Source: Bacteroidota bacterium (GTDB lineage Bacteria; Bacteroidota; Ignavibacteria; SZUA-365). Taken from it: a DNA stretch of 11,515 nt. Location: positions 1-11,515 of the forward strand of contig JAGTUZ010000285.1 of assembly GCA_018224415.1 (NCBI GenBank). Reading direction: 5' to 3'. The translations under genes were made by a program, and so were the position numbers. A model generated the notes under the pieces. That model ran no database searches and was not told the origin of the DNA. It saw nothing but the letters and a program-made list of their open reading frames with translations. Position 1 is the stretch's first letter, and every line of letters starts with the position of its first letter. Positions 1 to 6,810 of this stretch are shown here, piece by piece.

Positions 1-1049
1 CCGCACGGGAGCCGTTTGTCACCAACCTCAACCCGAAGTTCACTTTCGACAGCTACATCCGCGGCGATGGAAATCAGTTCGCCCGCGCGGCAGCTCTCAA
101 CGTGGCGAACAATTCCGGAGAGACCGCTTTCAATCCGCTTGTACTCTACGGGGGGGTAGGACTCGGCAAGACGCATCTCATCCAGGCCATCGGCAACCAC
201 GTATCCCAGAGCAATCCGGGGAAGCGAGTCTATTATGTGAGCAGCGAGAAGTTTACCATCGACTTCGTCGATGCGATCGAGAAAAACAACACCATCGAGT
301 TTTCCAGCTTCTACCGCAACATGGACGTGCTCATCGTCGACGACATCCAGTTCTTTTCCGGTAAGGAGCGTACACAGGATACCTTCTTCCACACCTTCAA
401 CACGCTGCATCAACTCAAGAAGCAGATTATCCTCTCCTCCGACCGGCCGCCAAAAGATCTCGTCGGCCTCGATGAACGCCTCATCTCCCGTTTCCAGTGC
501 GGACTGACCGTCGACGTACAGCCTCCCGACCTGGAAACACGCATCGCCATCCTCAGGAAGAAGGCGGAAAACGACCACATCGATCTGCCCCAGGATGTTA
601 TCGAATACGTCGCTTCCAACGTCAAATCCAACATCCGCGAACTCGAAGGCTGTTACATCGGAATCATCGCACGGCACACGCTCGAACAATGTGCGCTCGA
701 TGTAGCCCTCGCCGAGAGGGTTCTTCGTCACGTCATATCCTCGGAAAAAAAGGATCTGACGGTGGAACAGATCCAGAAAGTGGTCGCGGACAATTTCAAT
801 GTCCTGGAAAACGCGCTGCGGGCCAAGTCGAGGAAGCAGGAAGTTGTCCTGCCGCGACAGGTGGCCATGTATCTCGCGAAAAACCTCACACGCGCTTCTC
901 TCAAGACAATCGGGCTGCATTTCGGCGGACGGGATCACAGCACCATCATTCATGCCTGCAAAAGCATCGAGCGCGCAGTGCAAGCAGACGATTCCCTTCG
1001 CGAAAAGGTCGAACAACTGGAAAAACAACTTTCCTACATTTCCCGATGA
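1..1049 (+). CDS. dnaA: Chromosomal replication initiator protein DnaA (5' end outside window)
   Basis: DnaA is the AAA+ ATPase that binds DnaA boxes and melts the origin to start chromosome replication. The reading frame is open from base 3, so 348 residues are visible and the true start lies upstream. The visible part begins in the linker into domain III (LNPKFTFDSYIRGDGNQFA). The Walker A motif GGVGLGKTH is at bases 150-176 and Walker B (VLIVDD) is near 327-344. Sensor 1 is IILSSDRPP, the arginine-finger region is LDERLISRF, and the sensor 2 region is SNIRELEG. The C-terminal DNA-binding domain IV carries the family signature ASLKTIGLHFGGRDHSTII near 895-951. The protein ends LSYISR with a TGA at 1047-1049. 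Typical DnaA is about 450-480 residues, so roughly the first 110-130 (domains I and II) are missing only because of the window edge. No disrupted motif is seen. A downstream DnaA box and terminator fit this gene. Confidence 0.98.
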   Translation, partial: AREPFVTNLNPKFTFDSYIRGDGNQFARAAALNVANNSGETAFNPLVLYGGVGLGKTHLIQAIGNHVSQSNPGKRVYYVSSEKFTIDFVDAIEKNNTIEFSSFYRNMDVLIVDDIQFFSGKERTQDTFFHTFNTLHQLKKQIILSSDRPPKDLVGLDERLISRFQCGLTVDVQPPDLETRIAILRKKAENDHIDLPQDVIEYVASNVKSNIRELEGCYIGIIARHTLEQCALDVALAERVLRHVISSEKKDLTVEQIQKVVADNFNVLENALRAKSRKQEVVLPRQVAMYLAKNLTRASLKTIGLHFGGRDHSTIIHACKSIERAVQADDSLREKVEQLEKQLSYISR

Positions 1050-1062
1050 TGCTCCCCACAAT

Positions 1063-1071
1063 TGTGGATAA
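1063..1071 (-). promoter_or_regulatory. DnaA box, perfect consensus, inverted
   Basis: TGTGGATAA on the + strand is the exact reverse complement of the DnaA box consensus TTATCCACA. It lies 14 bases after the dnaA stop codon and overlaps a 12-base perfect palindrome (CCACAATTGTGG, 1056-1067). It faces the tandem boxes at 1265-1281. Confidence 0.7.
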
Positions 1072-1090
1072 CTACCGTGTATAACGTGTC

Positions 1091-1125
1091 AGGGCGGCTG
1101 TTACCTTGTGTACAGCCGCCCTTTT
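1091..1125 (+). terminator. Rho-independent terminator of dnaA
   Basis: AGGGCGGCTGT (1091-1101) and ACAGCCGCCCT (1112-1122) form a perfect 11-bp GC-rich stem around a 10-base loop, followed by a short T run (1122-1125). It begins 42 bases after the dnaA stop and should separate dnaA transcription from the tandem boxes and from glnD. The T run is short, but the stem is strong. Confidence 0.8.
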
Positions 1126-1264
1126 CCGTGCAACGCCATGGGGCCTGCACAAGAAGAAGCGTCCTGCCCACAGGAAAGACACAAACCCCAAACATGAAGG
1201 ATCGCTTCAAATGAAATGGCGGTAAACTCTTTCTTTTCAACGCTTTTGCTACACGTCCACGCAG

Positions 1265-1273
1265 TTATCCACA
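1265..1273 (+). promoter_or_regulatory. DnaA box, perfect consensus
   Basis: TTATCCACA matches the DnaA box consensus exactly. It is the first of two tandem, same-orientation boxes that lead into an AT-rich tract, as expected for the boxes that anchor DnaA beside the unwinding element. Confidence 0.75.
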
Positions 1274-1281
1274 TATCCACA
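1273..1281 (+). promoter_or_regulatory. DnaA box, one mismatch, tandem with the previous box
   Basis: ATATCCACA differs from TTATCCACA only at the first base. With the preceding box it makes an exact 8-base tandem repeat of TATCCACA (1266-1273 and 1274-1281). The tight head-to-tail arrangement suggests cooperative DnaA loading. Confidence 0.6.
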
Positions 1282-1335
1282 TTTTCAATAATAATTGCAT
1301 TTATTACTGTTTCACACCTTGTTCAAACAATTACG
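1281..1335. other. AT-rich candidate DNA unwinding element
   Basis: Bases 1281-1312 contain 27 A/T out of 32 and stand out against the GC-rich surroundings. The tract starts on the last base of the tandem DnaA boxes and includes TAATAAT, which gives two trinucleotides compatible with the DnaA-trio pattern. It continues, less AT-rich, towards the glnD start. Interpretation as the unwinding element is inference. It could equally contain the glnD promoter, although I could not find a good -35/-10 pair in it. Confidence 0.5.
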
Positions 1336-1351
1336 GTCTGGGTAACAGGGC

Positions 1352-3733
1352 ATGAACGAGACGATCAGGACGATGGACAGGACAAACGAAACGTGCTTGC
1401 ACTGGAAGGACGCGTGGACCGATGCGTCTTTCTGTCTCTGTGTCTGTGGCAGTGTGGTACGGGATGAATCCACGGCCTATTCGGACATGGATCTCATTGT
1501 CATTCAGGGAAAGGAGGGTGAAGGGACGGACGCCGTCGCCCGGGATATCATCGGCGTTCTTTCCCGTGAAATCGAACATGTCAGCGTGTCGCTGCGCACT
1601 CTTGACGACGTTGCGGGACTGCTGCAGACCGATATCCGTTCATGGATGGCTCTGCTGGAAGCAGTCCATATATGTGGAGCGCGCGAGGTCTATGACCTTT
1701 TCCAGGTGGAATTACGAAAAACGTTGTTGCCGCGCATGGGCGAAATGTTGGAAGGCCTCGAAACGCTGATATCCGAACGCTATCGGCAGTATGGAAGTGC
1801 CGTTGCGCTTCTCGAACCGAATATCAAATACAGTGCCGGCACGCTGCGGGACATTCATGCCATTTTTTTCCTGACCCTGACTGAAGTCCTGCGGGAATCA
1901 GAATCATCCGGTCGCCCGTTGGCTTCGGTTCCTGAAGTGATTGTCCGCGCATCGGTCAATCCCGACCGGAGAAAGGCCATTATTGAAGCCCGCAGCTTTT
2001 TTCTTTCCGTGCGTTCCGCCATGCATGAAATCAGCGGACATTTGCACGACACACTGGACTTCGAGTTGCAGCGCCATGTGGCGGAGCGTATGGGGTTCAG
2101 CGGAAGCCACAAACGCAGAGGAGTGGAAGTGTTCATGCGCGAATATTACCGCCATGCACGCGCCATCCATGTATCGCTTCAACTGGTGCTCTATGATCTG
2201 AAGAAAAAAGAAGGGCTGAACGAACGGAGCAAGGAAAAAATGCTGTTTTTCCCTGCCGGAGATGCGAAAAGGACGGACCTCTCTATCATGGGCCTCTTTC
2301 ATGAGATGGCGACCAGCGGACGTGTTCCTGCCGGAGATGTTGTCCGCGCTCTCGAAAATATGCGTCCTGTTCGCTTCACCGCTCCATCGCTGCTTCTGTT
2401 CGATTCCATTCTCAGGGAAGGACAACATATCGGCGGTACGCTGATGTTCATGCACGCACACGGATTCCTTTCCGCCGTACTTCCGGAATTCGCCGGACTC
2501 GAACATTTTTTCCAGCACAATATCTATCACTTCTACACGGCTGACGAGCACACCCTGCGTGCCATCGGCGCCCTCGAAAGCTCGCTGCGCGAGGATGCGG
2601 GGGTGTTGGCCGTTCTGAATGAAATTGAAGATAAATCAGTCCTTTATTATGCCGTGCTCCTGCATGACATAGCCAAACCCATCGATCTGCCGCGGCACGA
2701 GCAGGTTGGGGCGGATCTCGTACCAACCGTGCTTCGACGGTTTGGACGGGACAAGGACACAGGCCTCATCGCCTTTCTGGTTCGCAATCACCTGCGGATG
2801 GAACAGTTGGCGTTCCGCAGGAACTTCAGGGAAATTTCCACACTGCAGCCTTTTGTGGAAGAAGTGTTGTCCGTACAACGACTGAATCTTCTGTACCTGC
2901 TCACCCTCGCAGACATGTCCGCCCTGAACCCTGGCATTCTGACAGACTGGAAAAAGGAATTGCTACGCGAACTCTACACCGTGGCCCGACACCTGATGGA
3001 AACGGGAACAGAAAAAAAGCCTGCAGAACAGCATTCGGCGGACGAGCGGCAACAAACATCCGGGATGAGTGAGGACACCTACAGCATCGCGGTGCAGGAC
3101 GTTCTCGACGGAGCGTCACTCCGTATCCACTTCCAGCACCACCGGGCATACAGCGAGGCAACCGTGTTCTGCGTCGACAGGCCCATGCTCCTGGCGCATT
3201 TTTCCGCCGCGTTGTTCGGCGCCGACTGCAGCATCGTCGACGCCTCCATAGAGACCATAAATGACGTTGTGATCGACACCTTCCGTCTTGTGGACATTTT
3301 CAGCGGGAGCCATTTGCGTGAGGAGCAGGAACGGCAGGTTCGGGATACGCTCCGCGCCGTCTGTGCGGGAGAAACGGACAGCGAACGACTGTTCGATCGA
3401 TGCCGGAGAAAATGGGTGCGGAAGCTGCGGCGCCTTCCGCAGCGTCATGTCACCGTCGATGTACGCTATATTCCGCATCAAAGCGATGAAGGCCGCGAAC
3501 AGACCATCGTCGAGGTATACGCTCCGGATACCTTTGGTCTTCTGTACCGTCTGGCATCGGAACTCTCTGCGTTTGGATTGAACGTGGTATTTGCCAAAAT
3601 TGCAACGCGTGTGGATGGGGTCGTCGACTCTTTTTATGTGGTCGACAGCGCAGGGAGGGCCTTCGTCGACGAACAGCGCCGCGAGCAGCTTCGATCACGC
3701 ATTCTCCACCAGATAACAGAATTGACGCGGTAA
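1352..3733 (+). CDS. glnD: GlnD-type bifunctional uridylyltransferase/uridylyl-removing enzyme (PII-modifying)
   Basis: GlnD adds UMP to PII signal proteins when glutamine is low and removes it when glutamine is high, so setting nitrogen assimilation. This 793-residue cytoplasmic protein has the full GlnD order, slightly shorter than the usual 850-900. The nucleotidyltransferase domain has G33-S34 and the acidic pair D45/D47 (SDMDL). The GlnD helical domain is marked by EPNIKYSAGTLRDIH (about 155-169). The HD domain has H400 (TADEH) and H438-D439 (LLHDIAKP). There are two C-terminal ACT domains (about 601-675 and 717-793) for glutamine sensing. The usual nucleotidyltransferase motif GGYGRxEL is replaced by GSVVRDES, so it is divergent. 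The ATG at 1352 follows AGGG at only one base; an ATG at 1373 is an alternative. No PII or ammonium-transporter gene is visible. It probably forms an operon with the next gene, three bases away. Confidence 0.85.
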   Translation: MNETIRTMDRTNETCLHWKDAWTDASFCLCVCGSVVRDESTAYSDMDLIVIQGKEGEGTDAVARDIIGVLSREIEHVSVSLRTLDDVAGLLQTDIRSWMALLEAVHICGAREVYDLFQVELRKTLLPRMGEMLEGLETLISERYRQYGSAVALLEPNIKYSAGTLRDIHAIFFLTLTEVLRESESSGRPLASVPEVIVRASVNPDRRKAIIEARSFFLSVRSAMHEISGHLHDTLDFELQRHVAERMGFSGSHKRRGVEVFMREYYRHARAIHVSLQLVLYDLKKKEGLNERSKEKMLFFPAGDAKRTDLSIMGLFHEMATSGRVPAGDVVRALENMRPVRFTAPSLLLFDSILREGQHIGGTLMFMHAHGFLSAVLPEFAGLEHFFQHNIYHFYTADEHTLRAIGALESSLREDAGVLAVLNEIEDKSVLYYAVLLHDIAKPIDLPRHEQVGADLVPTVLRRFGRDKDTGLIAFLVRNHLRMEQLAFRRNFREISTLQPFVEEVLSVQRLNLLYLLTLADMSALNPGILTDWKKELLRELYTVARHLMETGTEKKPAEQHSADERQQTSGMSEDTYSIAVQDVLDGASLRIHFQHHRAYSEATVFCVDRPMLLAHFSAALFGADCSIVDASIETINDVVIDTFRLVDIFSGSHLREEQERQVRDTLRAVCAGETDSERLFDRCRRKWVRKLRRLPQRHVTVDVRYIPHQSDEGREQTIVEVYAPDTFGLLYRLASELSAFGLNVVFAKIATRVDGVVDSFYVVDSAGRAFVDEQRREQLRSRILHQITELTR

Positions 3734-3736
3734 CAC

Positions 3737-4561
3737 TTGGCAGCAACCTGGAGCATAACCGAACGGCAGAGAAGCATCGGTGTCTTTGACTCCGGCATCG
3801 GAGGTCTGACCGTTGTCCGTGCTCTCATGCAGCATCTCCCGCATGAGAACATCACGTATTTCGGCGACACCGCCCGTGTGCCATACGGTTCGAAATCAGC
3901 GGAAGTCGTGCGCGAATACGCCTTCGAAGACACCCGATTCCTGCTCCAACAGGGAGTGAAACTCATTGTGGTGGCCTGCAACACCGTATCCGCAGTTGCC
4001 ATCGACGACCTGAAAGCGCAGTTTGATATTCCCATCATCGGCATGATCGAACCCGGTTCCGACGCAGCGATTGCCGCGACGAACAACAGCAACATCGGCG
4101 TCATCGGGACGCTGGCAACCATCGCGAGCGAAAGCTATGCACGCGCTCTCCGGCAGCGCAATCCCTCGCTGAACGTGTTTTCCAAACCCTGTCCGCTGTT
4201 CGTTCCCCTCGCCGAGGAAGGATGGACAGCGCATCCGGTCTCGCAGATGGTTGCGGACGAATACCTCTCCTCACTGAGGCAAAAGAACGTCGATACGCTC
4301 ATCCTCGGATGTACCCATTATCCCATACTCCGCTCGGTCATCCAGGAAGCTGTCGGCAACCATGTGCGGCTGATCGATTCCGGAGAGGCAGCCGCGATAC
4401 GGGTCGAACGCCTTCTGGGCGAACACGAAATGCTCAACGTCTCGACCGATCAACCCAACTACAGCTTTTTTGTTTCCGACGTGCCGCAGAAATTCAAAGA
4501 GCTCGGAGCAATCTTCCTCGACCGCCCGGATCTACGGGTGACGAAGGTGCATCTCGCGTAA
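3737..4561 (+). CDS. murI: Glutamate racemase
   Basis: MurI interconverts L- and D-glutamate in the cytoplasm and supplies the D-glutamate added by MurD to peptidoglycan precursors. The 274-residue length is normal. The active-site set is complete: D18-S19 in VFDSGIGGLTV, YFGDTARVPYG (41-51), catalytic C81 in ACNTVSA, E160, and the second catalytic cysteine C192 in LGCTHYPIL with H194. The start must be TTG at 3737. The glnD TAA at 3731-3733 is in the same frame, only one codon (CAC) separates it from the TTG, and no ATG or GTG occurs before the catalytic region. No good ribosome-binding site is visible, so translation is probably coupled to glnD. The final codon and stop lie within a possible terminator hairpin. 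Confidence 0.95.
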   Translation: MAATWSITERQRSIGVFDSGIGGLTVVRALMQHLPHENITYFGDTARVPYGSKSAEVVREYAFEDTRFLLQQGVKLIVVACNTVSAVAIDDLKAQFDIPIIGMIEPGSDAAIAATNNSNIGVIGTLATIASESYARALRQRNPSLNVFSKPCPLFVPLAEEGWTAHPVSQMVADEYLSSLRQKNVDTLILGCTHYPILRSVIQEAVGNHVRLIDSGEAAAIRVERLLGEHEMLNVSTDQPNYSFFVSDVPQKFKELGAIFLDRPDLRVTKVHLA

Positions 4562-4584
4562 TACCGGACAATTACGTTTTTTTT
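4557..4584 (+). terminator. Possible weak Rho-independent terminator after murI
   Basis: CGTAAT (4557-4562) pairs with ATTACG (4571-4576) around an 8-base loop and is followed at once by eight T residues (4577-4584). The stem contains the murI stop codon. It has only six pairs, mostly A-T, so termination would be partial at best; the long T run is the stronger evidence. Confidence 0.4.
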
Positions 4585-4674
4585 CTCCCGGCAAATTGCT
4601 ACTTTTATCACAACCTTGTGCGAAGGCGCTTCGTGGCGTTTTCCGCTTTATTCACGATGCAGAGAAAAGTCGAC
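4562..4674 (+). promoter_or_regulatory. murI-mutA intergenic region, probable mutA promoter location
   Basis: This 113-base gap is the only non-coding space ahead of the mutA-mutB pair, so a promoter is expected here. I see no good sigma-70 pair. The nearest thing is TACTTTTA (4600-4607), which resembles the Bacteroidota -7 element TAnnTTTG with one mismatch. TTTT lies 19 bases upstream where TTTG is expected. This is weak, and the T run may simply belong to the terminator. Confidence 0.2.
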
Positions 4675-6810
4675 ATGAGTGATATTGGACAGTCAGGAAG
4701 CACGAAACCACTCTTCGGAGATTTCGTCGCACCGACAAAGGACCAGTGGAAGGCGCAGGTCGAACGCGACCTGAAGGGCGCCGAATACCAGAAACTCGTC
4801 TGGAAAACCTATGAAGGATTTTCTGTCGAACCCATGTACACGAGCACCGAGACAGAGGCGCTTCCGCATCTCGGGTCGCTTCCCGGATTCGAGCCGTATG
4901 TGCGCGGAACACAGGCGCTCGGCTTTGCCGCGCGTCCCTGGGTCATCGCACAGATGACCGGTCCGCCACTGCCGGATGAGGCCGCATCGGAAATCGTGTT
5001 GGCACGGCGTTGCGGACAGGATGGCGCCGCCCTGCGAATGGACCGTGCGGCCTTTCTCGCTGCCGGTACGGCAAGCGCCGGGAAACATGCGGGCAGAAAC
5101 GGGACGTCTGTCCAGCACCTGCCGGATTTCAAACGCATTTCCGATCGGCTGCAGGATGGTATCCCGCTCGAAATACACGCCGGGATGTCCTCGCTGGTCT
5201 TTCTCGCCATGGCTGTGGCTTCGGATCGCTCACTGTCCCATACCGGGTTCAATCCTCTCGCGCAGCTCATGAGCACGGGAGAACTCCCGTTTTCCCTGAA
5301 AACCACCTTCCGTCTGCTTCGCGATGCCGTCAGGTATGTCGACCACCGGTCGCTGAACACCACGGTGATTTCGGTGTGTGGAGAGTGCTATCACGACGCC
5401 GGCGCAAACGCCGTGCAGGAACTCGCCTGCATGATGGCATCCGGAGTGGAATACCTGAACCGTCTGACAGACCTGGGACTCTCGGCCGATGCCGTCGCAC
5501 GTCGTGTGCGATTCAATATCCCCGTGGGTATGAATTTCTTCATGGAGATAGCAAAACTCCGCGCCGCACGCATGCTGTGGTACCGAATCACGAAGGATTT
5601 CGGTGTGCAGGAGGAAGATGCGCGGAAAATGCGCGCACATGTGCGCACCTCCTGGTGGCATCAAACGAAGTACGACCCCTACGTCAACATGCTGCGCTCC
5701 ACGATTGAAGCAATGGCCGGGGTCATCGGAGGAGCGGACTCGATGTACACCGCTCCGTTCGACGAGGTCGCCGCCGAAGCGGGCGTGTTCTCGAAACGCG
5801 TGGCTCGCAATCTCCAGATCGTGCTCCGTGAGGAAGCCCAGCTCGGCCGTGTCGCTGATCCGGCGGCAGGCTCCTACTACATGGAAACACTGACAAACGA
5901 ACTCGCACAACATGCCTGGACGCTGTTCACTGAAATCGAGCAGCAGGGCGGATACCTGGCGGCAGCCAGCAGCGGATTCATCCAGGAGAGCATCGAGAAA
6001 ACGGCAAAAGAGAAACGCAGCAATATCTCCTGCCGACGTGACGTCATCGTCGGGAGCAACCAGTATCCCAATCTTGGAGAGAAAGCGCTGACGAACAGCG
6101 TTCGCAACAAACAGGAACAGCAGGCAACATTGCGCGAATCGCTGCAGCGTCATCTCGCAACCCGCTCGGCTTCGACAGAAGAACAAACCCAATCCCTGCG
6201 CCTGGCCTTGAGCGGAGAAACCGGCAACCTCATCGCCGCGATGGCGTCTGCACTGGAAGCCGGAGCGACCGTAGCCGAGATCAATGATCTCCTGCACAAC
6301 GGTGGGGAGGATGTCCCGATCGTCAGACCGCTCCGTCCTTTCCGCGCCGCGGAAGATTTCGAGCAGCTCCGGGACGCCGTTGCCGCTCTCGATCGCAAAC
6401 CGAACGTATTTCTCGCCACGTACGGACCGGGGCTCTGGCGCCGTGCGAGAGCAACCTTTGCATCCGGTTTTTTCGGTACTGCCGGTCTTGCTATCGTCGA
6501 CAATGCCGGGTTCGACACGCCGGAAGACGCCGCCACGGCGGCCATGGACGCAGGAGCCGACATCCTTGTCGCCTGCAGCGACGACGAGAGTTATGCCGAC
6601 ATGGTTCCACGCATCATACGCTCCCTCAGGGATGCGGGAAGCGACATGTCGGTCGTCGTTGCCGGAAACCCAAAGGATAGCATCGAAGCGCTGCGCACAA
6701 GTGGAGTGGAGTGGTTCATACATGTCAAATCGGACGTCGGCGTTGTACTGCGGGAGATCCTGCAGAGATTCGGAATCGCGACGGAAGCAGGAAGAGAGGT
6801 GGAGAAATGA
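4675..6810 (+). CDS. mutA: Methylmalonyl-CoA mutase small subunit (MutA)
   Basis: MutA is the non-catalytic partner of MutB in heterodimeric methylmalonyl-CoA mutase. The product is 711 residues from the ATG at 4675; an ATG 18 bases upstream (4657) is possible but has no better ribosome-binding site. The frame stays open further upstream, but only as overlap with murI. Family signs are YHDAGANAVQEL, GMNFFMEIAKLRAARMLW (285-302), WWHQTKYDPYVNMLRSTIEA and ADPAAGSYYMETLTNELA. The C-terminal domain (about 575-711) has the cobalamin-domain fold pattern but FLATYGPGLWRRAR in place of DxHxxG, so it should not bind cobalamin; loss of this motif is known for the small subunit. At 711 residues it is longer than the 638 of Propionibacterium MutA. 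The extra length is largely a MutB-like helical linker (about 474-572). The gene overlaps mutB by ATGA. Confidence 0.92.
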   Translation: MSDIGQSGSTKPLFGDFVAPTKDQWKAQVERDLKGAEYQKLVWKTYEGFSVEPMYTSTETEALPHLGSLPGFEPYVRGTQALGFAARPWVIAQMTGPPLPDEAASEIVLARRCGQDGAALRMDRAAFLAAGTASAGKHAGRNGTSVQHLPDFKRISDRLQDGIPLEIHAGMSSLVFLAMAVASDRSLSHTGFNPLAQLMSTGELPFSLKTTFRLLRDAVRYVDHRSLNTTVISVCGECYHDAGANAVQELACMMASGVEYLNRLTDLGLSADAVARRVRFNIPVGMNFFMEIAKLRAARMLWYRITKDFGVQEEDARKMRAHVRTSWWHQTKYDPYVNMLRSTIEAMAGVIGGADSMYTAPFDEVAAEAGVFSKRVARNLQIVLREEAQLGRVADPAAGSYYMETLTNELAQHAWTLFTEIEQQGGYLAAASSGFIQESIEKTAKEKRSNISCRRDVIVGSNQYPNLGEKALTNSVRNKQEQQATLRESLQRHLATRSASTEEQTQSLRLALSGETGNLIAAMASALEAGATVAEINDLLHNGGEDVPIVRPLRPFRAAEDFEQLRDAVAALDRKPNVFLATYGPGLWRRARATFASGFFGTAGLAIVDNAGFDTPEDAATAAMDAGADILVACSDDESYADMVPRIIRSLRDAGSDMSVVVAGNPKDSIEALRTSGVEWFIHVKSDVGVVLREILQRFGIATEAGREVEK

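Larger units (their letters stand above)
1050..1351. other. oriC: Candidate replication origin (oriC), dnaA-glnD intergenic region
   Basis: This 302-base gap holds no convincing gene. It contains one perfect inverted DnaA box (1063-1071), a terminator hairpin (1091-1125), a small hairpin TCCTG/CAGGA (1162-1175), two tandem DnaA boxes (1265-1281) and an AT-rich tract directly after them. Boxes of TTATCCACA type next to a dnaA gene and abutting an AT-rich tract are the standard signs of a bacterial origin. It is a compact set of sites; more boxes may lie upstream of dnaA, outside the window. The call is inference from motifs and position. The alternative is that the boxes only regulate dnaA or glnD expression. 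Confidence 0.6.

Noticed and set aside
1034..1240. A 68-codon open frame on the - strand between dnaA and glnD
   Set aside because: It runs through the terminator hairpin and the DnaA box, has no recognisable motif, and looks like chance.
1295..1351. A glnD promoter in the AT-rich tract
   Set aside because: TTGCAT (1295-1300) is a fair -35, but there is no acceptable -10 at 16-18 bases; other pairings were no better.
1216..1467. An 83-codon + strand open frame over the tandem DnaA boxes into glnD
   Set aside because: It overlaps the glnD start in another frame and spans the AT-rich element; the hydrophobic appearance comes from AT-rich codons.
4222..4674. A much earlier start for mutA (open frame from 4222)
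   Set aside because: It would overlap most of the murI 3' half in another frame, and the added residues show no mutase homology. The family N-terminus begins at about 4675.
5230..6723. A 497-codon open frame on the - strand across mutA
   Set aside because: It has the same in-phase antisense cause as in mutB and no recognisable motifs; MutA is well supported on the other strand.
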